DNA from: Promethearchaeota archaeon
GTDB lineage: Archaea > Asgardarchaeota > Lokiarchaeia > Sigyniarchaeales > SOKP01
Direction of reading: 5' to 3'
NCBI GenBank assembly: GCA_004524535.1
Contig: SDNY01000014.1
Location: forward strand, 1-44,635
Length of the DNA: 44,635 nucleotides
The notes beneath the pieces were generated by a model, which worked only from the letters and a program-made list of their open reading frames with translations, had not been told where the DNA came from and made no database searches. A program made the position numbers and the translations under genes. Shown in pieces: positions 22,940 through 31,872 of the stretch (within the stretch, counting starts at the first letter, position 1; every line of letters begins with the position of its first letter).

Positions 22940-23914
22940 ATGAAAGAGAGAATAAAAGGAAGAAAGAACTTTCCTACTGAAGAAGTAGATCCAGATAATT
23001 TCATTCCAGATGATGAGATAAGAAATATGGTTAAAAATATTGAAAATATCAAATTTAACCAAGAAGACTTCTTTAAACTTTATAATTGCGTTCAATGCGG
23101 AGAATGTGAGACTGAAAAGGATCGCCTTTCGTTAAGGCAAAAATTTATAGAAGATGGGAATGTTTTTGAAGGAACCAACGAAATTTTAGAGAATTTTGAG
23201 AAATTTCGATCTCCTTATCCAACAAATAAGATGCGTATAAAAATACCAGATGGTATACCTAAAACTTCAGATACACTGTTTTTTATGGGGTGTCTCTCAA
23301 CTATTAGAATTCCTAGATACACTGAACATGCCCTTCAATATTTACTTAAACAAAAGGTTGATTTTACAATTTTAGATACTGAAATCTGCTGTGGATGGCA
23401 TTTGTTGGCAAGTGGATTTAAACGAGAATTTGAAATTTGCATAAAGGAAAACTTAGAAATCTTAAAAAAATTTAAAAAAATCATTTGTCTCTGCCCAGCA
23501 TGCTATTATTTATTCACTACTTTTTATAAACAAGAAGATATTGAAATTGAATATGCAATTGATTATTTAAAACCTTCAGAAACAAAAAAAGAAGGAAAAA
23601 TTGGCATTCAGCATCCGTGTCATTTAATATTCCGAGAAAGAGAAGATATAAAGAAATTTGTTTGTAATACTTTAGAAAAAAGTGGTTATAAAATAGTAGA
23701 TGTTCCGCATTGGTGCTGTGGAGGTGGAATAGGATGGATGGGAAGAACAGATGTGATTCATGGGATTGCTAGAAAACGGATGGAAGATTTCAATAAAGAA
23801 AATATTGATTACGTAACAACCTATTGCGTAAGTTGTTGGTGGATTCTAAGAAGATATAGCAAATTGTGTAAGATTCACCCAAAAGCAAAAGATATTTTTG
23901 AATTATTACTATAG
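22940..23914 (+). CDS. CCG-domain iron-sulfur protein (HdrB/GlpC/TfrB-like)
   Basis: The 324-residue protein carries two CCG domains, the module of heterodisulfide reductase HdrB, GlpC and thiol:fumarate reductase TfrB. The first is C118, C150-C151-G, C185-x2-C188; the second is C227, C259-C260-G, C296-x2-C299. Upstream is a single C50-x2-C53-x2-C56 without the fourth CP cysteine, so the ferredoxin part is reduced or incomplete. These proteins reduce disulfides or pass electrons to flavoprotein partners. Encoded next to sucCD, icd, fumarase and aconitase, it could belong to a succinate/fumarate redox system, but no SdhA-like partner is present here. Confidence 0.8.
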   Translation: MKERIKGRKNFPTEEVDPDNFIPDDEIRNMVKNIENIKFNQEDFFKLYNCVQCGECETEKDRLSLRQKFIEDGNVFEGTNEILENFEKFRSPYPTNKMRIKIPDGIPKTSDTLFFMGCLSTIRIPRYTEHALQYLLKQKVDFTILDTEICCGWHLLASGFKREFEICIKENLEILKKFKKIICLCPACYYLFTTFYKQEDIEIEYAIDYLKPSETKKEGKIGIQHPCHLIFREREDIKKFVCNTLEKSGYKIVDVPHWCCGGGIGWMGRTDVIHGIARKRMEDFNKENIDYVTTYCVSCWWILRRYSKLCKIHPKAKDIFELLL

Positions 23915-23927
23915 TGCGAAATTTTTA

Positions 23928-24779
23928 TTACAGAAGTTTTGGGACATCCCAAGGCAAATCTGCAATAAGAGCTCCAGCATCCTTAAGTGCTTTTATCTTC
24001 CCTTGAGCAGTTCCAAAACTGCCTGATGATATAATTGCACCAGCATGACCCATCCTTTTACCCTCCGGAGCACTTTTTCCAGCAATATAAGCTATGACTG
24101 GTTTAGAGACGTGATCTTTTATATATTCGGCAGTTTTTTCTTCCTCATTACTTCCAATTTCGCCTATAAGAACGATTTTTTTAGTATTAGAATCATTAGA
24201 ATAATACTCTACAGCTTCAACCATCGTTTTTCCTCGTACAGAATCTCCCCCAATACCAATATAAGCAGATACTCCAATTCCTGCATTTCCTATAGCTTTT
24301 GTAATTTCATAAGAAAGTGTTCCACTTTTAGATATAACTGCAACATTCCCATAATGACACATATCACTCGGCATAATACCTAATTTGATTTTATCAGGAA
24401 TCATCATACCAGGGCAATTAGGGCCGACAATGTCTAGTTTCCCTTCATGAGCGATTTCCAGGAGTTTTATCATATCCAAAACAGGCACATTTTCTGTGAT
24501 AATACAAACTAATTTTATTCCGGCATATAAACTTTCTTTAGTAGCTTCAAATGCAAATCTAGCAGGAACGAACATAATACTTATATCGCAACCTGTTTCA
24601 TCAACAGCATCTTTCACACTATTAAATACTGGAACACCATGTATTTTTTGTCCCCCTTTTTTTGGCACAACACCCGCCACGATGTTAGTTCCATAATCTA
24701 ACATCAATTTTGTATGGAATGCCCCTTGGTTTCCAGTTATACCTTGAACAAGCACTTTTGAGTTTTCACTGATATTCAT
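23928..24779 (-). CDS. sucD: Succinyl-CoA synthetase (ADP-forming), alpha subunit
   Basis: The 283-residue protein is a full-length SucD. The N-terminal CoA-binding Rossmann part has VQGITGNQGAFHT, the middle has GPNCPGMM, and the C-terminal domain has the phosphohistidine motif GHAGAI with H245. It converts succinyl-CoA, phosphate and nucleotide diphosphate to succinate and triphosphate. Its ATG directly abuts the stop of sucC with no gap, so the pair is translationally coupled. The 3' end converges on the CCG-domain gene, 13 bp away. Confidence 0.96.
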   Translation of the reverse strand: MNISENSKVLVQGITGNQGAFHTKLMLDYGTNIVAGVVPKKGGQKIHGVPVFNSVKDAVDETGCDISIMFVPARFAFEATKESLYAGIKLVCIITENVPVLDMIKLLEIAHEGKLDIVGPNCPGMMIPDKIKLGIMPSDMCHYGNVAVISKSGTLSYEITKAIGNAGIGVSAYIGIGGDSVRGKTMVEAVEYYSNDSNTKKIVLIGEIGSNEEEKTAEYIKDHVSKPVIAYIAGKSAPEGKRMGHAGAIISSGSFGTAQGKIKALKDAGALIADLPWDVPKLL

Positions 24780-25901
24780 TTAAGCTAAGACCTCCTTTAC
24801 CTTATTTACAGCGTCCATAACATCTTTAAAAACATTAATTCCTTCATTTTTTAAAAGTTCGATCCCTTCAGCTTCATTAGTCCCAATCAACCGGATTACT
24901 ATTGGAGGTGCTTCAGTAAAATCCTTTAGAGCTTGAATTATAGCTTCTGCGACAATATCACAACGAGTAATTCCCCCAAAAATATTAATAAGCACACATC
25001 GTGGTTTTAATTTAAAAATTAAATCAAGAGCTTTATAAACCCTCTCTTTGCTTGCGCCACCTCCAACATCTAAAAAATTTGCGGGTTTTAAATCTAATTG
25101 AGACAGAACATCTAACAATGCCATAGTCAAACCCGCGCCATTAGCTAAAATTCCAATATCACCATCCAATTCTACAAAGGAAAATCCTGCTTCTACTGCA
25201 ATTTTTTCAAAGTCAGATAATTTTTTATCGAGGTAGTTTTGGATTATTGGCTGTCTAAATGCCGCATTATCATCAAGTATCATCTTACCATCAACAGCAA
25301 TTAAACCCTTAGGAGTTAATACAAGGGGATTTATCTCAACTAAGTGTGCTTCTATCTTTACTGTAATGTCCCATAATTTTTGAAATATTTTAATTGCCGA
25401 TTCTAAGAGATCTCCTGAAAAACCAATTTTCTCCCCAACTTCTTTAGCGATTTCATTTGTCAATCCTTCTTTATAAGAGAAATTGCTTTTAATAATTGCT
25501 TCGGGATTATTCTTAGCAACATCTTCTATATCTATCCCGCCTTCTTTACTAGCGATTAAGTAAAACTTTCTTTCAGAGGCGTCTAAAGCTATTGAACAAT
25601 AATATTCTTGCTCAATATCGGCTAATTCCTCAATTAAAATTGCTTCAACATTGAATCCCGCAACAACTCGTTTGAAATACTCTTTACATAAGAAAATTGC
25701 CTCTTCTTTAGTTCGGACAATTTTTATTAAGCCTGCTTTCTTCCTACTTCCAATAGCAATCTGAGATTTAACAATTGCTGGGAAAGAGAACTGATTTACT
25801 TTCTCACTAATATTATCGTTTTTATTAATAAGTATGCTATTTGCAAGTGGAATTCCAAACTTTCGAAACACATCCTTACTTTCATATTCAAGTAATCGAA
25901 T
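24780..25901 (-). CDS. sucC: Succinyl-CoA synthetase (ADP-forming), beta subunit, AUU start
   Basis: The 373-residue SucC has an ATP-grasp domain (FPAIVKSQIAIGSRKKAGL, then LVEINPLVLTPKGLIAVDGKM) and a C-terminal CoA-ligase domain (LDVGGGASKERV, NIFGGITRCDIVAEAI). The frame can begin at GTG 25871, but that removes the first strand. Upstream in frame is I/M-R-L-L-E-Y-E-S-K-D, matching the invariant family N-terminus (M-x-L-L/H-E-Y-x-A/S-K). Its first codon is ATT at 25899-25901, 9 bp behind AGGAG; no ATG, GTG or TTG is available after the in-frame stop. It pairs with sucD and diverges from icd across 187 bp. Confidence 0.93.
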   Translation of the reverse strand: MRLLEYESKDVFRKFGIPLANSILINKNDNISEKVNQFSFPAIVKSQIAIGSRKKAGLIKIVRTKEEAIFLCKEYFKRVVAGFNVEAILIEELADIEQEYYCSIALDASERKFYLIASKEGGIDIEDVAKNNPEAIIKSNFSYKEGLTNEIAKEVGEKIGFSGDLLESAIKIFQKLWDITVKIEAHLVEINPLVLTPKGLIAVDGKMILDDNAAFRQPIIQNYLDKKLSDFEKIAVEAGFSFVELDGDIGILANGAGLTMALLDVLSQLDLKPANFLDVGGGASKERVYKALDLIFKLKPRCVLINIFGGITRCDIVAEAIIQALKDFTEAPPIVIRLIGTNEAEGIELLKNEGINVFKDVMDAVNKVKEVLA

Positions 25902-26088
25902 ATTTAACGTCTCCTAAATTGAATTAAATATTTAATTTTATGTTCTAACATATAATTAAAATTCATTGAATTATATATTTCTAATAGATTATAATTGCCA
26001 CATCTTAAATAATAAATGACTTATTGAAACATAAATTAATATAGATTAAAAAAATTAAAGATAAATTTTTGTAAAGGTTTTCATTGAA

Positions 26089-27282
26089 ATGAGCGAAAAG
26101 ATTGAAAAAGCGAAAATACATTTCGAAAATCTTATTATAGAACAATTAAAAAGAATTGAGAGATTGAAAAATGAAAGAGATTGGATTGAGTATTCAGCTC
26201 TCAAACCTATTATAATTGGTATTATTGGTGGAGATGGAATAGGGCCAATAATTTCTAAACATGCTAAAAATATTCTTCTATTTATCTTAAATGATGAAAT
26301 AAAAAATAATCAGGTTGAAATAAGAGAAATTGAAGGTTTAACAATTGAAAATAGAGCAAAAGTTATGAAAGCTATCCCTGATGACGTGCTTGAAGAAATA
26401 AAACAATGTCATGTTTTATTAAAAGGTCCTACAACAACCCCTCGAAAGGGAGATAAATGGCCAAACATAGAAAGTGCAAATGTTTCAATGCGTCGAGAAT
26501 TAGATCTTTTTGCAAATGTCCGTCCTGTAAAGGTTCCGGAAAAAAATATAGATTGGATGTTTTTTCGAGAAAATACAGAGGGTGCTTATGTACTTGGCTC
26601 AAAAGGAATTAATATAGATAATGATTTAGCCATAGATTTTAAAGTGATTACTACTCAAGGGGCTGAACGTATAATTCGTTTAGCATTTGATTATGCTAAG
26701 AAAAATAATATTAATAAAGTGACTGTTGTTACCAAAGCAAATGTTGTAAAAACGACAGATGGAAAATTTTTATCCATTGCTGAAGATATTTCTAAAGAAT
26801 ATCCTGAAGTGGATTGGGACGATTGGTATATTGATATTATGACTGCTAAATTAATTGATCCCGCACGTCAGAGTCAATTTAAAGTAATTGTTGCTCCAAA
26901 TTTATATGGTGATATAATTACAGATGAGGCAGCCCAAATGCAAGGAGGTGTTGGAACTGCGGGAAGTGCTAATATTGGAAAGCATTATGCAATGTTTGAA
27001 GCAATTCATGGATCAGCACCTCGAATGGTTGAAGAAGGAAGAGCAATTTATGCAGATCCATCAAGTTTAATAAGAGCAGTAATTATGATGTTAAATCATA
27101 TAGGTTTCCAAAAAAAAGCTAAGAAATTAGAAATGGCACTTGATATTTGTGGAATTTATGAGAAGAAAGTGGTTTTAACGGGTCGATCTAACGGGAGTAC
27201 AGGTGATGAATATTCAAAATATATAATGAACACCCTCCAAGATTCAAAATTAGAAGAAAAATGGAATAAATATCAAAATTAA
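26089..27282 (+). CDS. icd: Isocitrate dehydrogenase
   Basis: The 397-residue protein belongs to the beta-decarboxylating dehydrogenases. It has GDGIGP at 48-53, the substrate motif with S129, N131, R135 and R145 at the exact spacing of the isocitrate-binding residues S113/N115/R119/R129 of E. coli Icd, and the metal-site segment LYGDIITDEAAQMQGGVG. This pattern favours isocitrate over isopropylmalate. An N-terminal extension of about 38 charged residues precedes the usual start; the ATG is placed by length and the absence of a later good start. Cofactor preference is not clear. It heads a tight operon with fumarase and aconitase. Confidence 0.92.
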   Translation: MSEKIEKAKIHFENLIIEQLKRIERLKNERDWIEYSALKPIIIGIIGGDGIGPIISKHAKNILLFILNDEIKNNQVEIREIEGLTIENRAKVMKAIPDDVLEEIKQCHVLLKGPTTTPRKGDKWPNIESANVSMRRELDLFANVRPVKVPEKNIDWMFFRENTEGAYVLGSKGINIDNDLAIDFKVITTQGAERIIRLAFDYAKKNNINKVTVVTKANVVKTTDGKFLSIAEDISKEYPEVDWDDWYIDIMTAKLIDPARQSQFKVIVAPNLYGDIITDEAAQMQGGVGTAGSANIGKHYAMFEAIHGSAPRMVEEGRAIYADPSSLIRAVIMMLNHIGFQKKAKKLEMALDICGIYEKKVVLTGRSNGSTGDEYSKYIMNTLQDSKLEEKWNKYQN

Positions 27283-27316
27283 TAAATTATTTTAAATGAA
27301 AAATGGGCGATTTTAA

Positions 27317-28708
27317 ATGTCGGATGGATTTCGTAAAGAAAAAGATGTGTTAGGAGAAATAAATGTCCCAAAGGATGTATACTGGGGCATAAATACTCAA
27401 CGGGCGTTGAATAATTTTAAAATAAGCGGAAAAACATTCCCTGATGTTTTCATAATAGCGCTTGCCATTATTAAAAAAGCGTGTATAAAGGCAAATTTAA
27501 AATTGGGACTGTTAGAAAAAGAGTTAGCTAATGCTTTATTAAAGGCAGTTGATGAGATTATTGTTGAGAAAAAATATCTTGATCAATTTCCAATTGATAT
27601 TTATCAGACAGGTTCTGGAACTCAAACAAATATGAATATGAATGAAGTATTGGCAAATAGAGCAAATGAGATTTTAGGATATCTTAAAGGCAAAAAAGAA
27701 CCTGTTCATCCAAATGATCATGTAAATATGGGTCAATCGTCTAATGATGTTATTCCTTCTGCAATGTATTTAGCAACTTATAAAATTATTAAAGAAGAAT
27801 TATTGCCAATATTACGTGAGCTAAATAATATTTTAGAAAAAAAAATAGAACAATTTAATGATATTATCAAAGTTGGTAGAACTCATTTGCAGGATGCTGT
27901 TCCAATTCCCTTATCTTTAGAATTTAAAGCGTATAGAGATCATAATCAGTTTGTTATTGAGAAATTAGAAAGCAGTTTTCCTCATTTAGCAAAAATACCT
28001 ATTGGAGGTACTGCTGTTGGAACAGGATTAAATGCTCATAAAGATTTGGCAAGATTGGTATGCTCAAATTTAAAAGAATATTTTGGATTTTCCATTGAAC
28101 CAAGTGAAAATAAAGCGCAAAATATTTCATCTCATATGATACTTGTTGATGTGAGTGGAACTCTCCGTCTTATAGCTCTCAATCTTTTAAAAATGGCAAA
28201 TGATATTCGTTGGATGGGAAGCGGTCCAAGGGCAGGATTAGGAGAATTGAGATTGCCTTCTAATGAACCCGGTTCTTCTATTATGCCTGGTAAAGTAAAT
28301 CCTACTCAATGTGAAATGTTAATTCAAGTAAGCCTAAAAGTATTGGGTAATGATTCAGTCGTGGAATTAGCAGAAAGTCATGGAAGTATTTTAGATCTTA
28401 ATGTTTGTAAGCCGATAATGATATATAGCATACTTGACTCAATATATATTCTAATTAATGGCGTAAGATCATTTACAGAGAATTGTTTAAAAGGATTAGA
28501 AGTAAATAAGGATAATATTAAATCGCAATTAGATCGAATGTTAATGATTGTGACAAATCTAAATCCTATTATCGGATATGATAAAGCATCAGAAGTAGCT
28601 CAAAAAGCATATAAAGAGAATAAAACAATAAAAGAAGTAATTTTAGAGATGGGTATAAAAATTGAAGGAGATCTTGATGACTTATTAGACCCTAAAAAAA
28701 TGGTTTAA
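27317..28708 (+). CDS. fumC: Fumarate hydratase class II
   Basis: The 463-residue protein is a full-length class II fumarase. TGSGTQTNMNMNEV (98-111), the catalytic-type H190 in GRTHLQDAVPIPL and the superfamily signature GSSIMPGKVNP (319-329) are all present. It interconverts fumarate and malate and needs no iron-sulfur cluster, unlike the class I enzymes common in archaea. Aspartase is a close relative, but the GTAVGTGLN and HPNDHVNMGQSSND segments fit fumarase. It lies 34 bp after icd and 15 bp before aconitase. Confidence 0.92.
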   Translation: MSDGFRKEKDVLGEINVPKDVYWGINTQRALNNFKISGKTFPDVFIIALAIIKKACIKANLKLGLLEKELANALLKAVDEIIVEKKYLDQFPIDIYQTGSGTQTNMNMNEVLANRANEILGYLKGKKEPVHPNDHVNMGQSSNDVIPSAMYLATYKIIKEELLPILRELNNILEKKIEQFNDIIKVGRTHLQDAVPIPLSLEFKAYRDHNQFVIEKLESSFPHLAKIPIGGTAVGTGLNAHKDLARLVCSNLKEYFGFSIEPSENKAQNISSHMILVDVSGTLRLIALNLLKMANDIRWMGSGPRAGLGELRLPSNEPGSSIMPGKVNPTQCEMLIQVSLKVLGNDSVVELAESHGSILDLNVCKPIMIYSILDSIYILINGVRSFTENCLKGLEVNKDNIKSQLDRMLMIVTNLNPIIGYDKASEVAQKAYKENKTIKEVILEMGIKIEGDLDDLLDPKKMV

Positions 28709-28723
28709 TGTGGGTATGAAAAA

Positions 28724-30658
28724 ATGACATCGATTGCGAAAAAGATTTTAATAGATCATTTAGTTGAAGGAGAGCTTAAAATTGGAGAAGAAATTGGTAT
28801 TAAAATAGATAATACTCTTACTCAAGACGCAACTGGCACGATGGCTTATCTTCAATTTGAAGCAATGAATTTAGAGAAAGTTAAAACAGAATTATCCGTA
28901 TCTTTTGTGGATCATAATACACTTCAAACTGACTCCAGAAATGCCGATGATCATCGCTATTTAGCTTCTGTTGCAGCAAAATATGGAATAAAATTTTCGA
29001 AACCTGGTAATGGTATTTGCCATCAAGTTTTTCTTGAGAGATTTGCTAGACCTGGAAAAACATTAATAGGCTCCGATTCACACACTCCGACAGCTGGAGC
29101 TATGGGAATGATCGCGATTGGTGCTGGTGGTTTAGATGTTGCTGTGGCTATGGGCGGAGGATTATTTTATTTAAAAACACCAAAGATAATTGGTATAAAA
29201 TTAACTGGAAGTTTACCTCAATTTGTTTCTGCTAAAGATGTAATTTTAGAAATATTAAGAAGGATAGATGTAAAAGGAGGAGTTGGGAAAATTTTAGAAT
29301 ATTTTGGTCCTGGAGTAAAAACCTTATCGGTACCAGAACGAGCAACTATCACTAATATGGGAGCTGAAACAGGAGCAACAACATCGATATTTCCTTCTGA
29401 TGAAAGAACTAAAGAGTTTCTTCATCTTCAAAATAGAGAGAATGAATTTATTGAAATTCCTGAGGGAACTGAAAAAGATTATGATGAAATCATTGAAATT
29501 GATTTAAAAGATTTAGTTCCTTTAATGGCTAAACCACATTCTCCAGGCAATATTGTTCCGATATCTGACTTAGAAGGGATTAAAGTAGATCAAGTTGTAA
29601 TTGGATCTTGTACAAATAGTTCTTTAAAAGATATGTTAACAGTTGCGGCGCTTTTAAAAGATAAAAAAATTTATAGAGATGTTAATTTAGGGATCTCTCC
29701 CGGATCTAAACAAGTATTATTTCATTTAGCTAAAATTAGTGGATTGTCTGACATTATATCAGCTGGAGCGAGAATTCTTGAATCAGCGTGTGGACCTTGC
29801 ATAGGAATGGGCTTTGCCCCTAATTCTGATGCGGTAAGTATAAGAACTTTTAATAGAAATTTTTATGGAAGGAGCGGAACTGAAAGTGCACAGATATATC
29901 TTTGCAGTCCAGAATCTGCAGTAGCTACGGCACTCTATGGAAAAATTACAGATCCCCGGAAAATTGGTGCTTATCCTGAGATTGAAATCCCAGTGGCTCT
30001 AGAAATTGATGACTCTATGATTATTGACCCTGCTAAAGATCCAAAAACAGTTGATATTATAAGAGGTCCAAATATCATTCCCCTGCCAGAAATTAAACCT
30101 CTTTCTGAAAATATTACGGTTAGAGTCCTTATTAAAGTAAAAGATGACATTACAACTGATCATATATTACCTGCTGGTGCGAAAATTCTTCCATTCAGAT
30201 CAAATTTACCAAAAATAAGTGAATTTGTCTTTAAACAGGTTGATCCCACATTTTCAGAAAGAGCACTTCAAACAAAAGAAGAGGGGGGAGGAGTTATCAT
30301 TGGAGGAGAGAATTATGGTCAAGGGTCTAGTAGGGAACATGCTGCTTTAGCTCCTATGTATTTGGGTGTTAAGTTTGTAATCGCAAAATCTTTAGCTCGA
30401 ATTCATCGTGACAATTTAATAAATTTTGGGATTATTCCATTTACTTTCAAAACAAATAAAGATTATAACACGCTAAAGAAAAATGATATTCTTGAATTGT
30501 CCGATATAAGGAAAAAAATAGAGGAGAATTTAAAAATAATACCTATTACTAATATTTCTCAAAAATATACAATTGAGGTTCAGCATGACCTCTCTGATCG
30601 TGAGAGAGAAATTATTCTTGCAGGAGGAAAATTGAATTACACTAGAAATAATTTATAA
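28724..30658 (+). CDS. acnA: Aconitate hydratase
   Basis: The 644-residue product is an aconitase of the shorter, about 640-residue mitochondrial-like type. The 4Fe-4S cysteines are C296 (GSCTNSS), C356 and C359 (ACGPCIGMG). The active-site DSHTPTAGA loop is at 118-126, and the C-terminal swivel domain carries YGQGSSREHAAL with the substrate-binding serine and arginine. It isomerises citrate and isocitrate. It ends the icd-fumC-acn operon. Its last 6 bp overlap the convergent pseudo-GTPase gene. Citrate synthase is not in the window. Confidence 0.95.
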   Translation: MTSIAKKILIDHLVEGELKIGEEIGIKIDNTLTQDATGTMAYLQFEAMNLEKVKTELSVSFVDHNTLQTDSRNADDHRYLASVAAKYGIKFSKPGNGICHQVFLERFARPGKTLIGSDSHTPTAGAMGMIAIGAGGLDVAVAMGGGLFYLKTPKIIGIKLTGSLPQFVSAKDVILEILRRIDVKGGVGKILEYFGPGVKTLSVPERATITNMGAETGATTSIFPSDERTKEFLHLQNRENEFIEIPEGTEKDYDEIIEIDLKDLVPLMAKPHSPGNIVPISDLEGIKVDQVVIGSCTNSSLKDMLTVAALLKDKKIYRDVNLGISPGSKQVLFHLAKISGLSDIISAGARILESACGPCIGMGFAPNSDAVSIRTFNRNFYGRSGTESAQIYLCSPESAVATALYGKITDPRKIGAYPEIEIPVALEIDDSMIIDPAKDPKTVDIIRGPNIIPLPEIKPLSENITVRVLIKVKDDITTDHILPAGAKILPFRSNLPKISEFVFKQVDPTFSERALQTKEEGGGVIIGGENYGQGSSREHAALAPMYLGVKFVIAKSLARIHRDNLINFGIIPFTFKTNKDYNTLKKNDILELSDIRKKIEENLKIIPITNISQKYTIEVQHDLSDREREIILAGGKLNYTRNNL

Positions 30659-31753
30659 TACTTGGGTAAACCAACCTACGATTCTTAATTTATCTGCAAA
30701 TTTATTTAGTTCGGTTATAATTCCTTTTAGTCCAGAACCATCATGATATAGTAATTTATCAAATTTAATTGTTGCACTTCCCTTTTTACCTGGACTTAGC
30801 TCATCTCCTTCTATAAATTTCATAGGGGAGGCTTTTAAATTAACAATTGCATGATATTGAATTGCTTCTCCAGGTTTAATGCTTCCACCTTTTGGTTTAT
30901 AAAATGGATTAATATATACATTAGCTTCAATCTTTTTTTCTTGTTTGAAAATACCCTGTGAGACCAACATATTATCTCTGCTGATATCTTTAGGGGATAT
31001 ATTCCCTTTCAAGGCCAAACCAACTCTATCTCCTTCAAAAGCACTTTTAAAATTACGATCATGCTTTTGAATATTTCTAATGATTACTTTCTTGCCAGTT
31101 TCTTCATATCCCACAAGTTCAAGCATTTGGCTTGTATTTAGTTTCCCTTTTTTTACTACGCCTAGTATTACCGTTCCAATTCCTTTTACTGGAAAGGAAT
31201 GATCAATAAGAACTTGAGTATAAGAATGATTCTCGTTGCTTTCCTCACTTAAAATAGTATCTTCCATCTCGATTATCATACTTTTAAGAAGATCAAAGTC
31301 AGATTTCTCTCGAATTTCGAATAGTTCAAGGCTTCCTATTGAAGTAGTTTTCAAGATATCATTCAGTTGTTTCTTTGTCTGTTTTAATTTCCATTCCGTT
31401 TTAGAATTGATGTTTGCTATTACTACCAAGGATTTTTTATTAAAGATTTGATGGAAAATGTCCATTCCAACTAGTATTTCTCCCACAGCCGGGTTTAACC
31501 CTATTTCTAAATCAATTACCAACACATAAATATTCGTAATCATTAAAACTTGTATGAGGGGTTTTATTTTATCTGGATACTCTACGGGTGTCAGTGCACA
31601 AAAAACTTGACCTAAATTCGCATCTAAACGATTATAGAATTGAATATCTGATCTTGTGCCTGGTGCACCGAACGCTTGTCCTATGAGGTTACATTGTTCA
31701 AAATTATTACCAAAAATCCCAATTAAAAAATTTCGTTCTTTAGTCTGACTCAT
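30653..31753 (-). CDS. SelB/EF-1A-like protein with degenerate GTPase domain
   Basis: The 366-residue protein has the outline of an EF-Tu/SelB-type factor. Residues 1-165 are a G-domain-like fold in which the P-loop GxxxxGKS/T is replaced by GNNFEQCN, the switch-II DxxG is lost and the NKxD guanine motif is ruined (ANIN). From about 170 there is a well-kept domain II (FPVKGIGTVILGVVKKGKL) and domain III ending FDKLLYHDGSGLKGIITELN. Archaeal SelB relatives of this kind exist, but the missing nucleotide motifs argue against GTP hydrolysis. It may be a ribosome- or tRNA-binding pseudo-GTPase. It is not linked to selenium genes here. Confidence 0.75.
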   Translation of the reverse strand: MSQTKERNFLIGIFGNNFEQCNLIGQAFGAPGTRSDIQFYNRLDANLGQVFCALTPVEYPDKIKPLIQVLMITNIYVLVIDLEIGLNPAVGEILVGMDIFHQIFNKKSLVVIANINSKTEWKLKQTKKQLNDILKTTSIGSLELFEIREKSDFDLLKSMIIEMEDTILSEESNENHSYTQVLIDHSFPVKGIGTVILGVVKKGKLNTSQMLELVGYEETGKKVIIRNIQKHDRNFKSAFEGDRVGLALKGNISPKDISRDNMLVSQGIFKQEKKIEANVYINPFYKPKGGSIKPGEAIQYHAIVNLKASPMKFIEGDELSPGKKGSATIKFDKLLYHDGSGLKGIITELNKFADKLRIVGWFTQVL

Positions 31754-31872
31754 ACTGATTTAGAAAATATCACATCAGAGAAAAATTTTTCTCAGTTATA
31801 ATTTATAAAGATAATTTATATTTAGAGAGATGTCTGTTGAAATAATAATAATGTATATTAAGGTCGATTTTC

